The notes beneath the pieces were generated by a model that was not told the DNA's origin, ran no database searches, and saw nothing but the letters and a program-made list of their open reading frames with translations. The position numbers and the translations under genes were made by a program. Shown in pieces: positions 1 to 12,200 of a DNA stretch of 64,000 bases; position 1 is the stretch's first letter; each line of letters begins with the position of its first letter. Origin of the DNA: Liolophura sinensis (taxonomy: Eukaryota; Mollusca; Polyplacophora; Chitonida; Chitonidae); contig NC_088302.1 of assembly GCF_032854445.1 (NCBI RefSeq), positions 18,039,338 through 18,103,337 of the forward strand. Direction: 5' to 3'.

Positions 1-2557
1 ATCTGCTCATTTCTAAAAAAAAAAAAAAAAAAAATGACTGGGGAACTCCGAGAGCTCTTGAAGAGAAATACAAAATGTCATTTCAATCAATCCTGAAAAT
101 ATTTCATCGGAATTCCGTTGGCTGATGGCACATCGTTCATTTTGTTTTGAGTGTTTTTTTCTTTTTTTTTTTTGTTTGCGTTTTCACCTTGGCCCATGCA
201 TGCACTATTGTTGAGTGTTTTTCAATACTATCCATCACATGAAGAGAAAATGTTTAAAACAGAAATTTCAAGAAAAACCTTGAACATAAACAGAAGGTTA
301 CAGATGTCTCAGCTCCTTTAGCTGTGGTTGGGGCTGTATTTTTCTTTCAATTGTCTGGTGTGTGTGTGTTTTTTTTAAGAGGAGGGGTGTGGGTAGGGAT
401 GGGGGGGAGGGGCCAGGGGAAAATAAATCTATCTGCAACTTTGTGACCCTGACACAGTCCCACTTCTTCTTGCACCGTCTTGATGCTTTATCATTATTGT
501 CATATAGGTAATTGTAATGATCAGCTCTGTTAAAAGTATCCCACAGACAGAGGAGTATTGAACAAAATTTTGATTTAAACCTGATATGCTTTTCAAGTTT
601 GCTGCAAGCGAGAGAAACAACGAACACACGATATTTTTTTTTTCTCTTCGCCATTGTTCCCACTTTAAGTTTCAGAGTATTTTTTTGCCCCCTCCACTGC
701 TGACCTCACCCCATCTGTTTTCTGTGTTATATCCACACAGACACAGGCTGGCACGAGTTTTTCTGACTCCTGTTAGCATTTTTAGTCTTATGTTTCTGGC
801 TGTTTTGACAATAGTTGGGTAATGTGCTTATCACTGTCACTTGATAAGGCCCAGCTGAGATTTGTCGCATGCCATTTTGTCATTTAATACTTGGTAATAA
901 ACTCTTCAGCTCTGTTTATTCATTTGGCTGAAATGCCTTTAGAAAAGGCTCTTTTTCTTTATCAACTGAAGAGAAAATATACTTTTCATCAAATAGAACT
1001 AATTTGAATTTCTCTGCGCGGGTAAAATTGGTTCTGATCTGGTTTCATGTTTACTTCTGGAATTGAACGACATGCCCAACATGCCATGGTGACTCAGCAT
1101 TTTAGACCTTGCAGCATATTTGCACACATTTTGAAAAGAAAATGCATTATCCCTTTATAACATTTACGGTACACATGTAAAGTTATGAGAATCGAAAATT
1201 AACCTTTTTATTGATTAAAAATCTCATAGCTAATCTGTGCGACCTTAACAGTGTTACAAAGGGGGTTACAACCATATGTATATTATTTCTGACCGGGATA
1301 GTCAGTCGTTAAATTGTCCAATCATTGTCCGTTATGCGGTCACCGACATGGAACAACAGAAACACTTCACGCTCTGTGTAGTCAACAGCGGCTCATTTAT
1401 TGTAACTGTAACAATTAGAGTGACCAGGACTCGTCCGTCCTTACTAGTCAACTCTCCAGTCCAATCCTGACTTGTCCCTCTAGCTGAGGGCACTGTTTAT
1501 ATATGATCTCTAACATCACAGAGTTTATTTAATTAGTTTACTTGATGAACACAAGTTACTGTGAGTCTAAATAAGTACAGTAGAGATAATCTGAGTTAAT
1601 CCTCATAATCTATAAACAAAAGTCTTTGTGTAATCACTCTTGGTAACCTTTGGTAGATTACGTTCATTCCTGCATCCTGACTTCAGTATTAACTAATTAG
1701 GTACTGTTGTGACATAGATACATGTAAAGTGTGTAGTGGTTCTTTGACTAGTCATAGTGTCATGAATGAATAAACACATCTTGATGCAGATTATGTTACC
1801 AATATGTGTCTTTTATTCAAAGGTTCATTGATATGGGCCAACTTTTCTAAACATTGCAATTTCCCCATACTTTCCATATCCATTGTAAAAGTTGTTTCAT
1901 AGATATTTACATCACCGTCAAGTTTTTTTTCCATTCCTGAAAAATATATATTTTTTTTCTATTGAAGTTATTCAATTTGTAAATAATGGAAGACAGAAAC
2001 AGATGTAAATGTGAAAATGAATTTGTTGAATTTAACTGATGACCAAGCTGCTTCCCTTTGTGTATATTTATTATATTTACTTTCACAAAAAAAACTATTT
2101 TCTTGATTATACAAATTGTTTTTATATTCTGTATTGGTACTGTCCAAATTATTTTTGTTACAGCCTATCCTTTTTTTGTATACATTTACTTCTTTCGCCA
2201 TTCATCTGGTATCCAAAATATTCTTGATATAATCCTAATCTTAATGTTTAAACATTGTAATTTTTTTTCTTTTCTCTCCAAATTATTCTTTCCCTTTCAA
2301 CTTATTCTGCAAATTATTATTTATAAAAATAGGTATCCTTCTTTATGTGTGTGTTTAGTATCACTTTATTCCCCAACCCCAATTCCTGTCCCAAATTTTC
2401 TTTTCATAAAAGCCCATCCTAATTGCTAATCTAATTCCAAAAACCAAAAACAAAAGTGACAAATTACCAAAGGTTTACTTTTAACATTTACCAAAACCAT
2501 AGCTTGTGACATGTTTTAAGTGTGCCGGATCATGTTTTATGAAGATCACATCATCAG
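1..2557. other. AT-rich non-coding stretch, no recognised gene
   Basis: Probably intron or intergenic DNA. It holds homopolymer runs (poly-A near 17-34, poly-T near 156-171) and T-rich sequence at 1900-2430. No open frame here resembles a known protein. The missing 5' exons of UTP15 were searched for here by eye (WD40 ends, SSU-processome N-terminal motifs) and not found. Confidence 0.5.
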
Positions 2558-2767
2558 ATTTCATTGGGAACTTTTGGAGAGGTATCCAGCGGCAACCAGA
2601 GCACATCTGGAAGTGACTTGGATGAATCTGCTCTGCCGATTACAAGTGACATCAGAAATGTGCTGGTAACAGAAGATGGAATCCTGGCACAAGTTGTTGA
2701 AGTAACCGCATATCAGAATGATTGGAAGGTTGTCAGAACTTGGACTGAGGCTGTCCACTCAGCTTAG
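2558..2767 (+). CDS. Possible terminal coding exon of an unidentified gene
   Basis: An AG acceptor at 2556-2557 opens a frame of 69 codons ending at TAG 2765-2767. The codons show the purine-first bias of real coding DNA (runs of GAT, GAA, GTG, ACA, AAT). The encoded tail has a Ser/Asp-rich start and ends in TWTEAVHSA. AATAAA-like signals follow near 2966-2990. The family is not recognised and no upstream exon was found. The polypyrimidine tract at the acceptor is weak. If UTP15 starts upstream of the window, this exon lies inside its intron and would belong to a nested gene or be a chance frame. Confidence 0.3.
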   Translation: MSLGTFGEVSSGNQSTSGSDLDESALPITSDIRNVLVTEDGILAQVVEVTAYQNDWKVVRTWTEAVHSA

Positions 2768-3547
2768 CTTTAGGCCAACATGTTAGGAAAATATACCGTA
2801 AATTTATTAAAAACTTCATGTCATCCAATCCATGCCTCACATTCACATATAACGTTTTTTTAGATGCGAAGGAACACAAAGAAGTGGAAAATTGTGTTGA
2901 CCGTTTTATTAATGGAAAGAAAATTAATTGTACAAGACACCAATCAATTAATACACACGTATGAAAATAAATAAATAATTAAATAAAATGTTTGTAAAGT
3001 ACATATACGCTTGTCTATAACTTCTAAACAGATAGGAAAAATAAAGTATATCCAGGTACCTTAATGAAAATTGGATAAAATGCCCTCATATCATCATATT
3101 ATTACAGTATGAAAGTATTATTAGGATATGAAACTCCAGTGCAATGAATTGATATATATATATCAGAGTGCGGTATGAAACAGAATTTTAGCAAAATTTT
3201 CTGTGTTTTAATAATGTTTCTATCTAAGAGTCAAATGAAAAAAATTAGAGGTGATCCTACCCCATTATCCTCCACCTCTGCTTCCACCCATCCCCCTTAC
3301 CCCACCTTTTGTAGTTATTAGGAATCAGTGTAGAGAAATGTACCCGGATATACTGGAGTGATCACAACTTACATTGAAACCCAAGAAAAAATGCCTATGT
3401 CCAATATATGGTAAAAATGAAAAATAATAATAATAAATAAATGAATAAATTAATTAAAAATCAGATCACAACTACAGTGATAATAAGAAAGTGTGTATCA
3501 GATGTGAAGAGTCTTAATACTTAGTTTTATTTTTTGAGATATCTTGC
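2768..3547. other. Non-coding, AT-rich
   Basis: Contains AATAAATAA-type runs near 2966-2990 and 3420-3460 and a short (TA)n at 3153-3163. Nothing coding was recognised. Confidence 0.5.
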
Positions 3548-3688
3548 TCACAAGTATCTACTGCACAGCACCCACGGACATGGGCAAATCAAGATGTCTC
3601 CATTGCATTCACAGTTAGGACGCATGTACTCAGATTCTTCAACCTCCTCAAAGGCAACTGAGACCAATTCTCTGAGATAACTATGGGG
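3548..3688 (-). CDS. Possible terminal exon of an unidentified minus-strand gene
   Basis: Read on the minus strand, a good acceptor (pyrimidine tract then CACCCCATAG) precedes an open frame that stops at TGA (3550-3548). A TTTATT on the + strand at 3526-3531 gives an AATAAA poly-A signal about 17 nt after the stop. The peptide is acidic at first (FEEVEESEY) and ends with a Cys-rich stretch (CECNGDILICPCPW). The family is not recognised and no upstream exon was found, so this may be chance. Confidence 0.25.
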   Translation of the reverse strand, partial: PHSYLRELVSVAFEEVEESEYMRPNCECNGDILICPCPWVLCSRYL

Positions 3689-6231
3689 TGCAGAGAAATA
3701 ATTTGATCAGTTTTATGAAGCTTGCATGTTTAGTGATACAAACAGGTCGTTTTAGTGTCATTTTTCATAATAATTTTATGCACAAATTTGACTGGAAAAA
3801 ACCTCTTAAAGTTGAAGGTTGAAGATTTACAGTAATATTGTTGCATTAAGCATTGTTGATCTTGAATGCCTAAATGAAGCAGGATTGTTTGTCCTGGTGT
3901 GGGTTACACACTGTCGTTTTCAGTGTACCTAGGTACTTTTGGCGTTTATCATAATGTTCTGTTCTACATTCACTTGCACTGTCATGTGTGTTTATAATTG
4001 GCGAGACTAGTAATCACCTGACCATCAACAAGCTGTTTTATTTATAGCCAATCAGCAGTGAGATAGCCAGACCTGTGGTGAACCTTGAAACATGATGCCT
4101 AGGGCTTTTCTGAAAAGTGTTGGAAATGATTTGAAGGGATAACCCAGCTTCAATATAAAGAAGAACACTAATAGTCAAAAAAAAAAACAACAAAAAAACA
4201 AAAAATAAAAACCAATTCAAATAAAAATATGTGGCACAACAAAAGTATTTTAGAATAGTTTACAAGTTGTTAAGTTGTATGTTGTCAACAAAAGTAGGGG
4301 TTGTGAAGTTACTCGACTTTACTAGACTATACCTCATCCTTGTTTGTTTTAAACTTCAGGTACATCTGCAGTAGTTGAATAAAATGTATTAACTGATCTT
4401 TAGTCAAGTGAAGTAGATGTGGAGTGTCTGTTCTTGGTTGAAGGATATAACTTCACTCATTACTTCCTGCTAAACTTTATTGAGCCACCCAGAAAAAAAG
4501 CTGCAACTTTGAAAAGTTTTGAATAGATGTACATGTCTCTTGTTGTTCATTTTACAATTTCTGTTGTAGAAATTCCCTTTCTATGTGTATTGGACAAGTT
4601 TGTGTGCGAGAAGAGTGTGTTGTATTTGAAGTAGAGTAGACTGGATAGCATGGTCTTAGTAATTATGAAAGAAGTGTGGCGTCCTGGGGATTGTACTTAG
4701 CACCCTTGGCTCTGGTGTGTTACTGGACAAGGGCTGTCGGGCACATCTGCTGTGGGTAGCTCCATCAAGTCTTAGCTCTGGTGTGGTGCGTAATTAAAGA
4801 AGGAATCTTTTCTAATCAGGGATAAATTATTGAAATCTGGTCTTGAGCCAGACTGACAGCTGAAGGTCATTGGTCAGTTTTAGAGGTCATCAAAGTGCGC
4901 CTGTGTGATTGGTGGAGATTCCTTGTAGAAGGTTCTGTGGAGAATTAATTAGAGCAAGCTGCATCCATATGTCCAGCTGACAGATTAGTGGATGATTTTA
5001 ATTGACTTAAAGACTGTAGGCCTGTCTGCTTCATGCCAGAAGAAAGCTACCGATATACATCAGTAACCAAGGCAACTGACTAGTACATAGGTAAACTGCC
5101 AGGCAAGCATCTTAATTGTTTAAGGTTGATGAACAATCATTGTTGAAGATGAGGAATGTAAGATTTTACATGAAAGTGCTGATGTAAAGCAAACAAGAAT
5201 GCGTTAGACCTAACATGGATTGATTAGTTCACGTCATGGTTTTATCTTAATGTTCGCATCAGTGCGGGTATCAATCGTCTGTCAAGTCGTACGTCGGCCC
5301 TGATATTGTGACGAGTGCAGATTTGGGGCCAGTTACCTTCCAACAAACCGCCACAAGAGTCATGACTAGATTTATCAGCTAAGCTTATTTTGACTTTTCC
5401 ATATCAAGTTGACATGACAATTTCAAACAGTTTCTGCTCAGTAGTTCATCAGCGGTGGGAGACCAGCCCTTTGAGACTGTATCTCTGGATCTATTCTCAA
5501 CACCTTGCCTGTACATCAGGAAAGAAAACACCACACACGCGTTCGGATAGTTGTTGTAAATTACCAGACGATTCCTATGTCAAACCATCTTAGTTTTATC
5601 GCAGCATACCTGCTTTATTATCTTGTTGGAAAGATAATGAAAAATACAGACAACAAATGATTTTCACTGGCTGACCAATGAGACTAGAGTAACTGGTACA
5701 GAACCCTGGTTGGGGGAAATGAAAGGAAACAGATAAACAGACAGAGGCAAACTTACTCACACAAAGAATTATTTTTGTATCTGCTTAGTGGAGGTGGAAG
5801 ATAGATCAGTTAACAATCCTAAAAGTCAACAAACCTGAAAAGAAAATAGTGGAATTGAATTACAGCACTTCTTGAAAAGCTGTTAGATGTTCCAGTACTC
5901 ATAAAGTTGTTTACTATACACAATCATGCTATACAAATAAATACCTTGTATAAATTGAGCTTTGTCTCTTTGGGTTCTGAAAGGTATATCATATATCTTT
6001 TCCTTTCTTCATATGCTACTTTTTTTCAGTGTTTATCGAAACAGCTGTGTTCGAACAATTCAGGCAGAGTTGTATGTAAATGAACTTATATATATAAACA
6101 TAATAAAAGTATATTTATGAAAATTAAGAAATAAATATGTTTCATTAATATGTTACCAATAAATGTCTGTAAATCATTTAATTAAACATTATTTAATCCA
6201 AGTATAATTTGTTTGTTGTTTTCTCATACAG
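3689..6231. other. Intron or intergenic DNA before the first visible UTP15 exon
   Basis: No exon of UTP15 is recognisable here. The segment 4690-5060 is less AT-biased than its surroundings and carries repeated TAATTA/ATTA cores, so it is a candidate regulatory island (see findings). The rest is ordinary AT-rich sequence. Confidence 0.45.
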
Positions 6232-6286
6232 GACTATATAAGAGCAGGTGCCACATCACAGGCCAGCCATGACATCATTCTCTCAG
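6232..6286 (+). CDS. UTP15: UTP15 first visible coding exon
   Basis: Acceptor TCATACAG and donor GTACTT. It encodes DYIRAG...DIILS plus one base of the next Gly. This is the segment between two WD40 blades that in UTP15 orthologues precedes SYDHTVK. Confidence 0.9.
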
Positions 6287-9200
6287 GTACTTGTATGCGA
6301 CTCACATATACCTGTACAGTATAACACATTTAGTCATCAAATACAGGTAGTTGCGGTATAGACGTACTAACCTGTATAGACGATATGTGAATCATTGCCT
6401 TATTGCTAAGGTACTTGGTGTTGAATCACTGGGTCACCGGAGCCTGGGTTTAGTCAGTGCCTGAGTGGCAAAGTGGTTGGTGACACTGTTTGGTGTGGCC
6501 TTACATGAAGATTGATCAGTGTGTCTCACATGAGATCGTTTGCCAGTAACTTTTGTGGTAATTGTGGTTGATTTACTTGGGTTACTCTGATTTCCTCCAA
6601 CCATAAAACTGGCCTCCACGGTGTATGGAAAAACTTCTTGAGTGTGGCATTAAAGAACAATCAAATAAATGAATTATTTTTCTCTTGAAAAAATTTTAAA
6701 GTTTCTGTTACATTCACTAATTTTTTTCTTGTTCACCAGTTTCACTTATATTCACCATTTTCTCTTGTATTCACCAGTTTCTCTTTTCCAGTGTTTTCAA
6801 AGGTGTTAGTGCTTTTTGGGCCAACAAAGGCTGAAAATTGCTGATAATGTTTTGTACTTTGTGCTTGAATATTACTTACATAAGGACATTTCACTGAGGT
6901 CTAAATGGAATAATACGACTTCTGTTTCAGGCTCTTACGATCACACGGTTAAGTTGTACGATACTCGTATTCAGGGGAGTGTACTCAGCGTGGACCACGG
7001 CCATCCAGTGGAGAGTGTCCTCATGTACCCGACGGGTGGAATTTTCATCACTGCAGGTATGACAATCTGGACACTTCCTTGTTGTTGACCAGCTCACTAC
7101 TGTGAATTTTTAAGACTCTTGGCTCTCACAGTAGATGTGAGTTCAGCCCCAGCCTTGGACAGGGAATTTGTAAACTTCCCACTCTCACTGTTTGTGGGGC
7201 CTGGGTGACTATTAGTGGTTGATGATGCTAGTGTGGCTGTTTGCCCAACGTGACATTGGTTGAAGACCACTTGCTTCCCACCAATATGGTGCAAATATCT
7301 GTACCTGGGTTGGTAACTTCCAGGAACTCAGGTTTCCTCAGCACAAGTGGAAAATTATTAATTACGTTAAGCATCAGTCAGATTTTATTTATTTATTTAT
7401 TTATTTATTTATTTGATTGGTGTTTTATGCTGTACTCAAGAATATTTCACTTATACGATGGCGGCCAGCATTATGGTGGGTGGAAACCGGGCACAGCCCG
7501 GGGGAAACCCATGACCATCCGCAGGTTGCTGACAGACCTTCCCACGTACGGCCGGAGAGGAAGCCAGCATGAGCTGGACTTGAACTCACAGCGACCGCAT
7601 TGGTGAGAGGCTTGGGTCATTACGCTGTGCTAGCGCGCTAACCGACTGAGCCACGGAGGCCCCTCAGTCAGATTTTATTATGTGATTTATTTGAGGGGCC
7701 TTCTATACAATACATAATTTCGCAAAGACATAAACAAGCAATACTCTTTGTATTTGGCAGACCGCTTGGCATGAAGGTGCAGAGTTAAGGGCAAAGACTT
7801 CGGGGGTCACTATAAAAAAACTAGATGGAATTTAGATTTGTTTTTGGGTAAATGACATTTAGGTTATAGTTCCATTAAATGACTTGATTTGCTATCGAAG
7901 TTACAAAAAAGTAGCTGAAAGTAGGCCTTGAATTGTGGCAGTGTAGAATGTTTAGCTAGCAGTTAAGAGCTTTATGCAATTTTAAAAAAAGTGTAAATGA
8001 GAGCTGTTGGCTAAAACATTTTCCTTGTCACAGCCCTAATCAGGTACATGTAGGTCACCTGTGGTAAATGACCTGAATTTTGCCTTTTTTGCCCATGACT
8101 AAGTAGCACATTTTGCTTAATTTTGAGCTCTATCTATCTTAGAAAAGTGTTGTTGGGAAGGTTGGATAAGTGTGCAAGTGTAAGTGAAAGTGAAAGTGTA
8201 AGTTTCAGCACAAGTAGTAATATTTTATGACATTTATTTGCCTGTAAAAATGCGTTCTATATAAGGGGAAAATTCTAGAATATGGCGATGAACACCAATC
8301 AAATAAATAAATAAATAAATATATAGAAACTTAACATAAATCGAAGGTCTGTTACATGTCTCTACAAAACTGATACATTTTGAGATATCTTGATGATAAT
8401 AAAATGTAAATGTGTTCAAGGAGCATATATCCAGTCACAACAAGTGATTGTCTAAGCTTAAGGGTCTGGAGTCAAATCTTGGCAATGTCTTCTCTCTGAT
8501 CAAAGGGTTTCTTCAGATGTTAGGGTGTGCATGGTAAACATGCCATGTAGCTAGATATTTGGCATGAAGCAGGATTCAGTGAAACTCATTAGGGTAGAGA
8601 ATGCCTGAAGGTCATGGCAAGGTCATACAGAGAATAATGTCGTGTCATACAATAACACAGGTCATCATCCATCAGAGCTGCCGCAAAGAAATCTAGGCCT
8701 CTAATGCTCACAACAGAGAACATCAGATTTCACCAGACGAAATTCCAACAGTCATATATTACAATGTGGCAAGGTTCAACAACAACAACACATGTTCTCG
8801 TAAAGAAAAAATCGTGTCCCGAACCTAGTTGCTCCAAAGTGAATTTAAGGTTTGCCCTTAGTAAGACTAATAATGACTCAAATTTTTGACGATTTTATGC
8901 ATGGCGCACATGTCATATGTGTTTATGACAACACCAACAAATCACATTAAAATCAGGTTTAATTATTTTAATGTTTAGATGAATTATTACAACTATATAT
9001 GGCAGTTGCAATATGTTTTGGACATGTGAACCTTGGATCTAGAGTACTTATTTCAGACTTTTGCTATCTGCATTCATGAAAATTGAAAATGGTTCAGTTT
9101 TGTGAAGGCAGTGGATTTCATAACTGTATGATCTGGTACCTGACAATACGGATGTTTTATATAAACACTGATCATTCTTCTATCTGTGGACTTTTAAGTG

Positions 9201-12200
9201 CAGTTATCAGATACAGGTTATGGTTATCTCTCATTTTTCATTTTTCTGTTTCCTCAAAAACATTGTTTTTCTTCTCCCCCAAAATGGAGAGCAATGTTAT
9301 TCTTTACACTTGAGATAAACATTCCAGTATTGCACAAGTAAATGTCTGATACCTTAATTCTCACTTTTGTATTCAAGTATTGCACAAGTAAATGTCTGAT
9401 ACCTTGATTCTCACTTTTGTATTCAAGTATTGCACAAGTAAATGTCTGATACCTTGATTCTCACTTTTGTATTCAAGTATTGTACAAGCAAGTATTTGAA
9501 ATCCTGCATGTCACTTTTAAATGCAGATGACACAAAACATCTAGTTCTTGCATATTCTTTTGCAGTTCTATTACAACTTTTTTCCACCTCAAGTGGAAAC
9601 ATCAGTTATCTGATGTTTTTCTCGCGGAAAAATTCCATGAGACAAAGTGAAGAGAAGAGCATTCCAGCATATATCATCTGCTGAAACAAAGGAACATTTT
9701 AATCAATTACATTGCGACTGTTGAAAAGCTTAGAGGCATCCCATGCCCAACTATGTCATCCAATTAAGGGTTGTAATGTACCGGGATGTGGAGTGAACCA
9801 TAGAATAATAATTCTTGACATAATTCCGGTGGCTGGGTTGTCAGAAGGTGAAAATAGAACAGTGGAACTTTGATAACCTTGTAGGCATGTTAGATGTAAA
9901 TATAGCTTTTGTTGGCAATAAAGATAGATTGATGAACGAGGGAGAAGGCAGAATGGGAAGGAGGTATGTATAATTTGATAGTTGCGTTGACATCTGTTTG
10001 AGGCTGCCTTACCGCTGGGGCCTCATGTCTGACTTCTGGAAGCTTTAATGTAGCGAAACAGCGATAACGTGGCAGATAGCAGAGACCAGTTTCCAAGATA
10101 GAAGTTAGCTCTCTCTACACCAATGTGATGTGGTCAAAAGCTTGAACTTCAGTGTACTGTAATTAAAGTGTCTGTTTATGTTAACTGTTTCATATTATAA
10201 AGATGAAAAATCAACATCACAAGGCTACAGCACTTTTATCTGCATATATTTAGTGTCAAACTACCCTGTTTCCTCAACCTTTTCACATATGAAAGAGTAA
10301 CATTAAGTGCAATTTATACACATTATTATCGTGATTTTGAAGACAAAACTACATTGGTTGGATTGGCAAATTTCAGGGCTTCACAAAAATTTTACCATTT
10401 TACACAGAATAATGCCTTCAGAATATGCTTGAACAAACACCAGGCAAACATGCGACAAGGTGGAAATACAACACTACTCACTAGGTTAACCTTTTTCCCA
10501 ATATATACATAGAAAAAAATTTTCCTCAAATCACAAAAAATGTTAGTGCACATTTTTTTGTTATTGCCAAAACAACAGAGTAAAAATGTGGAATTTTTGC
10601 TTTCACTTTTATTCAGTATGTTATACTTGACCATATCTCAGCATGAATGTAAACGCATTATTTAATGGCATGTAAAAAAGCATTAACTCACTATGCGTAC
10701 ATTGCATTGTTATATTGTATGATACATGATGTATGCTGCTATTTTTCCGCCAGTGGTTTATTTTCCATTCAAAAAAAAACAACATCACTATTTGTTTCAA
10801 ATCTTTGGTACATTTATTTTGTATCTTATTATCTTCTTACAAATATTTTTGTAAAACTGGAGGATTTTGGTGTTGATCCGTTAACATTTTTAGGTTGAAA
10901 TGCAAACCCTATCTAATATTGATTGCCCCTTTCCCCTTTCTGCCTCTTTACCTGATATAGATATAAGGAAACCTTGACGGCATATGGGCTTTGTCTTAAG
11001 GATGTTCAGGGTGTTGATGTAGAAATATCAGCTGATACAGACCAGTTAGTGGTGTCTATTTCACCCAATACCCACAGGCTCCCTCTGTTTAGGGCTTGAT
11101 CTTAACCTTGATAAGGAATCCTCTTAGGAAATAAGGGATCTGATTTCAGTACTCTCTGGTCCTGTGTGTTTTCCCGAAAGAAGACTTTTTTTTTGACCAA
11201 GGCTCCAACCGGGAAGAGAAGAGTTGACAAAACACTTTGTATAAATTGTTGTCTGTCATTTTTTTTTGGCAGAAGTCTCGCGAATTGTAGCCATGAAGAA
11301 GGCATCAGACAGGGGGCCCCCAATGTCCCACAGCTGTTCTTTTCTACATAAATGTCTGGTCTCATTAAACTGGTAAAAACATGCAATTGCTGAAGAAAAG
11401 CGTCTGTCTATCAGGGCTGAGACATACAGATTGCCAAAAGAAGGGAGCAGAATTATTTTTCACTTTGAAGGGATAAAAAAGCAGAGTAAAATCAGAAATG
11501 TTTGAAGCTATTGAGAAAGCAATTATGACTAAAAAGAGACCATTATCACCCGATTGAAGTGTACAGACTGCTTGATCTTCACATCTCAAATCTGTCATCA
11601 AAAATAAAGTCTTCTAGTGTGAGCGTGTATGTTTTCCTGCTTGTAACATATGCCTCTTGAACTCTCATGAATCTTTGTGAAAGGAAAAAAAAAGATAAAG
11701 TTTGTTTTCTGCTGTTCCTTTTTTCTTTTCTCATGTTTGTAAAGGTTTAGAATATATTTGGAAATTAATACAAAAGACACACTTTCTTGAATGAGCAAGG
11801 AAGTATGGACTGTTAAAGAGGCAAGATGAACTCCACTCCACTATGTTATGAAAAAATTTCTCTCTGGCCGTTTGCCAGCAACCTCCAGATAATCATGGGT
11901 TTCCCCTGGGCTCTGCCTGGTTTCTTCCCACCATAATGCTGGTGGCTGTCTTATAGGTGAAATATTCTTGAGTACAGCGTAAAACTTCAGTCAAATAAAT
12001 ATGAAAAAATTCAATTGACCGCACACTCCTATCACATCCCATTATTTTTTAGGTTTTTCAAAAATATCACAATAACATGTGGACAATTAAAAAACAGTTG
12101 ATTTTAGCCATTAGCATATTGAAATCGTTAAATTACACATTGAAAGGGTGACAAGTTTGGCTGAAATAGAATTAAATACTGATAAGGAAATGAAATTATC

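Noticed and set aside
1-6231. UTP15 N-terminal exons
   Set aside because: No stretch encodes the expected propeller start or a GHTxxVHxxxF...DDxTVxxWD blade with splice sites; they are presumed upstream of the window.
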